A stretch of DNA of 64,000 nucleotides from positions 186,001-250,000 of the forward strand of contig CAVPHV010000005.1 of NCBI GenBank assembly GCA_963704825.1, written 5' to 3'. This stretch comes from CAVPHV01 sp963704825 (GTDB lineage Bacteria > Actinomycetota > Acidimicrobiia > Spongiisociales > UBA5794). The first letter of the stretch is position 1. Every line of letters begins with the position of its first letter. Under the pieces are notes generated by a model. The model had not been told where the DNA came from, searched no databases, and saw only the letters and a list, made by a program, of their open reading frames with translations. This document shows positions 60,294 to 64,000 of this stretch, in pieces. The position numbers and the translations under genes were made by a program.

Positions 60294-61172
60294 CTATCCG
60301 CCGCTCAAGGCCTCGGCGCCGCCGACGATCTCGGAGATCTCAGTGGTGATCTCGGCCTGGCGGGCCTGATTCGCTTCTCGGGTCAAGATTCTCGTGAGTT
60401 CCTCGGCGTTCTCCGTTGCCGCTTTCATGGCTCGCCGCCGAGCTGCGTGTTCTGAGGCCGAGGCCTCGAGCAGGACGCTGAAGACCGTGCCCTCCAGGTA
60501 GCGCGGCAACAGCCTGCCCAGGATGGCTTCCGGCGACGGTTCGAACTCGTAGCCGACGACAATTTCGGTGCCATCCGCCATCTCCGGCGGCTCGATCGGC
60601 AACAGCGGCCACCGCACCGGTGTCTGCGTCATCGCCGAGACATAGCGGGTGGTGAACACCTCGACCGAATCGACCGCACCCTCCTCGTAGTCGTTGAGCA
60701 GGATGTTGGCGACGGCGCGGGCGTCCCCGTACGTCGGCGTGTCCGTGACGCCGAGGAAGGAATGCTCGATCTGATACTTGCGGTAGCGAAAGTAGCCTTG
60801 CGACTTCTTGCCGATCACATACAGGCGAACGTCACGGCCCTGCTCTCGGTACTCGAGCAGTTGCCGTTCGGCGAGTCGCATGACATTGGTGTTGTAGCCG
60901 CCGGCGAGTCCCCGATCGGATGTGATTACGACGACACCAATCGTCTTGACCTCGCGTGGTTCGAGCAGTGGGTGGGCGAGGCCGCCCGACGCAGCAGCAA
61001 TGTTGCGGATGACGTCGGCCATTTTCCTGGTGTACGGCTGGGACTGGGTGACCCGGACCTGCGCCTTGGCGATTCGCGAAGTCGCGATCAACTCCATGGC
61101 GCGCGTGATCTTCATTGTCGACTGCACGCTCTTGATGCGCCGCCGGATCTGCCTGACTTCAGCCGATGCCAC
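60294..61172 (-). CDS. atpG: F-type ATP synthase gamma subunit
   Basis: Central rotary shaft, 292 residues. N-terminal helix IRRRIKSVQSTMKITRAMELIA and C-terminal helix AMKAATENAEELTRILTREANQARQAEITTEISEIVGGAEAL are diagnostic. The middle has VITSDRGLAGGYN. It lies six bases after atpA. Confidence 0.96.
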   Translation of the reverse strand: MASAEVRQIRRRIKSVQSTMKITRAMELIATSRIAKAQVRVTQSQPYTRKMADVIRNIAAASGGLAHPLLEPREVKTIGVVVITSDRGLAGGYNTNVMRLAERQLLEYREQGRDVRLYVIGKKSQGYFRYRKYQIEHSFLGVTDTPTYGDARAVANILLNDYEEGAVDSVEVFTTRYVSAMTQTPVRWPLLPIEPPEMADGTEIVVGYEFEPSPEAILGRLLPRYLEGTVFSVLLEASASEHAARRRAMKAATENAEELTRILTREANQARQAEITTEISEIVGGAEALSGG

Positions 61173-61178
61173 GGTTGG

Positions 61179-62702
<1,524 letters not shown>

Positions 62703-62705
62703 TCG

Positions 62706-63254
62706 CTATCCCCATGCCTCTCGCAAGTCTTGGAATCGGCTTCGCACCGATCCGTCAAATACCGTGTCGCCAACCTTGGCGACGACGCCCCCAAGCAGTG
62801 TTGGGTCGACCACCACCCGCGGCTTGATGCGCCGGCCGGTGACCGACGCCAGTTTCTCCGTCAGCCGGGCAAGGGTCAGCTCATCGAGCTCGAAGGCCGT
62901 CCGCACCTCAGCGATCGTGTATTCCTCAGCTTCGGCGGCCATCGTCGCCATCCGTTCGGCGATCGCACCGAATTCCGCGATGCGGCCGGCACCAATGAGC
63001 AGGTTGACCAGCGAGATGGTCACCCGCGAGGCCCGGCTGCCGAGGAGATCGTCGACGACCCCCTGTTTGCGCTCGAAGGGTATGAGCGGGTCACGCAACG
63101 TCGCGCGCAGTTCTTCGGACTGCCCAAAAGCAGCTGCGACCCGGATCAATTCGTCCGACAGACCATCCGGATCGCCCTCAGCTCGAGCAACGTCGAGCAT
63201 CGCGGCGGCATATCCATCGATGCGCAATTCGCGACTGGTGGCTTCATCGATCAT
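62706..63254 (-). CDS. atpH: F-type ATP synthase delta subunit
   Basis: 182 residues linking F1 to the peripheral stalk. N-terminal helical bundle (YAAMLDVARAEGDPDGLSDELIRVAAAFGQ), and a C-terminal part with IKPRVVVDPTLLGGVVAKVGDTVFDGSVRSRFQDLRE, the conserved end of this family. Separate from atpF, not fused as in mycobacteria. Confidence 0.95.
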   Translation of the reverse strand: MIDEATSRELRIDGYAAAMLDVARAEGDPDGLSDELIRVAAAFGQSEELRATLRDPLIPFERKQGVVDDLLGSRASRVTISLVNLLIGAGRIAEFGAIAERMATMAAEAEEYTIAEVRTAFELDELTLARLTEKLASVTGRRIKPRVVVDPTLLGGVVAKVGDTVFDGSVRSRFQDLREAWG

Positions 63255-63258
63255 CGTG

Positions 63259-63819
63259 TCAGCCCTCGGCTCCGCCTAGTTCTTCGATGTAGCGATCCAC
63301 GAGCGCCCGCTGGGTCCCGGCGTCCATGCTGGATCCGACGACTTTCTCGGCCACGGCCAACGACAGATCGGCGACCTCGCGCTTGATCTCGGCACCAGCG
63401 CGATCGCGCTCGGCGCCGATCTCCTCCTGAGCACGCGACTTGACGCTGTTGGCTTCCACCTCTGCCTTGGCAACGATGTCGGCCTTGACCGACTCACCGG
63501 CCTGGCGAGCTTCTTCGACGATACGAGCCGCCTCTTCGCGGGCACCGGCCAGTTGCTGCCGGTAGTCATCACGTAGGCTCTCGGCCTCCGTCTTGGCCGC
63601 CTCGGCCGCATCGAGGTCACCTTTGACCGCCTGCTGCCGGTTCTCCATCAACTCTGTGAACGCCGGCCCTGCCAGCTTCCAAATGAAGAAGAACACGATT
63701 GCGAAGGCAATCGCACCAGCGATCAGCTCGTTCCACACCGGAAGGAGCAGGTCGGTGCCTGAAGCCTCTTCGGCACCCGCTTCCGTGGCGAAGATCAGCG
63801 TTGCGAGCAAGTTCTGCAT
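63259..63819 (-). CDS. atpF: F-type ATP synthase b subunit
   Basis: 186 residues. One membrane helix (about 27-50, LIAGAIAFAIVFFFIWKLAGPA) then a long charged dimerising helix (EAAKTEAESLRDDYRQQLAGAREEAARIVEEAR-type heptads). An N-terminal ~25 residues precede the membrane helix. Peripheral stalk of the enzyme. Nine bases separate it from atpE. Confidence 0.95.
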   Translation of the reverse strand: MQNLLATLIFATEAGAEEASGTDLLLPVWNELIAGAIAFAIVFFFIWKLAGPAFTELMENRQQAVKGDLDAAEAAKTEAESLRDDYRQQLAGAREEAARIVEEARQAGESVKADIVAKAEVEANSVKSRAQEEIGAERDRAGAEIKREVADLSLAVAEKVVGSSMDAGTQRALVDRYIEELGGAEG

Positions 63820-63828
63820 CGCCGCGCC

Positions 63829-64000
<172 letters not shown>

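Overview
The window is chromosomal DNA of a high-GC actinobacterium. I infer a lineage near the Acidimicrobiia, without a marker that proves it. The hints are a MurA with Asp in place of the catalytic Cys, a ppk-mutT1 gene pair as in mycobacteria, a nickel superoxide dismutase with its maturation protease, methylmalonyl-CoA chaperone and 2-oxoacid:ferredoxin oxidoreductase genes, and many genes whose start codon lies 6-9 bases after a TAnnnT box (leaderless transcripts). I found no tRNA, rRNA, CRISPR array, prophage or insertion sequence.

Layout. 1-8.5 kb: ligA, a membrane protein, the iscS-mnmA tRNA thiolation pair, a zinc alcohol dehydrogenase, a membrane-anchored hydrolase and an SRPBCC protein. 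8.7-14.1 kb (minus strand): enoyl-CoA hydratase, meaB, a NifU-like scaffold, a nucleotidyltransferase, SpoIID and murA. 14.2-17.0 kb: lutABC lactate oxidation operon behind a tiny leaderless ORF. 17.7-22.7 kb: rpiB, ppk, mutT1, a hydrolase and pgl. 22.7-28.5 kb: a bacterial microcompartment (BMC) operon. 28.7-35.9 kb: a MerR-like regulator, membrane proteins, an EamA transporter and a four-gene ABC-2 exporter. 35.9-41 kb: a cysteine-rich ferredoxin-like protein, murJ, the divergent sodN/sodX pair and a methyltransferase. 41-50 kb: penicillin acylase family enzyme, AlkD, a DUF3048 lipoprotein, an amidase, korAB and a DUF402 protein. 50-57.5 kb: a secreted M15 peptidase with FG-GAP repeats, two exopolysaccharide genes, an SRPBCC protein and an M23 endopeptidase. 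57.5-58.5 kb: a decayed region. 58.5-64 kb: the F-type ATP synthase operon (atpC to a partial atpE).

The standout is the BMC operon, read right to left: RpiB-like, DeoC, tandem shell protein, BMC-H, BMC-P, acylating aldehyde dehydrogenase, tandem BMC-T, BMC-P, BMC-P, lipoprotein. The genes overlap or nearly touch. It matches the class called SPU (sugar phosphate utilizing). The likely chemistry is cleavage of deoxyribose 5-phosphate to glyceraldehyde 3-phosphate and acetaldehyde, with acetaldehyde oxidised to acetyl-CoA inside the shell. All three enzymes carry N-terminal amphipathic helices that look like encapsulation peptides. The RpiB-like protein has lost the catalytic Cys that the housekeeping RpiB at 17.7 kb keeps, and the PduT-type BMC-T has His where PduT has its cluster-binding Cys.
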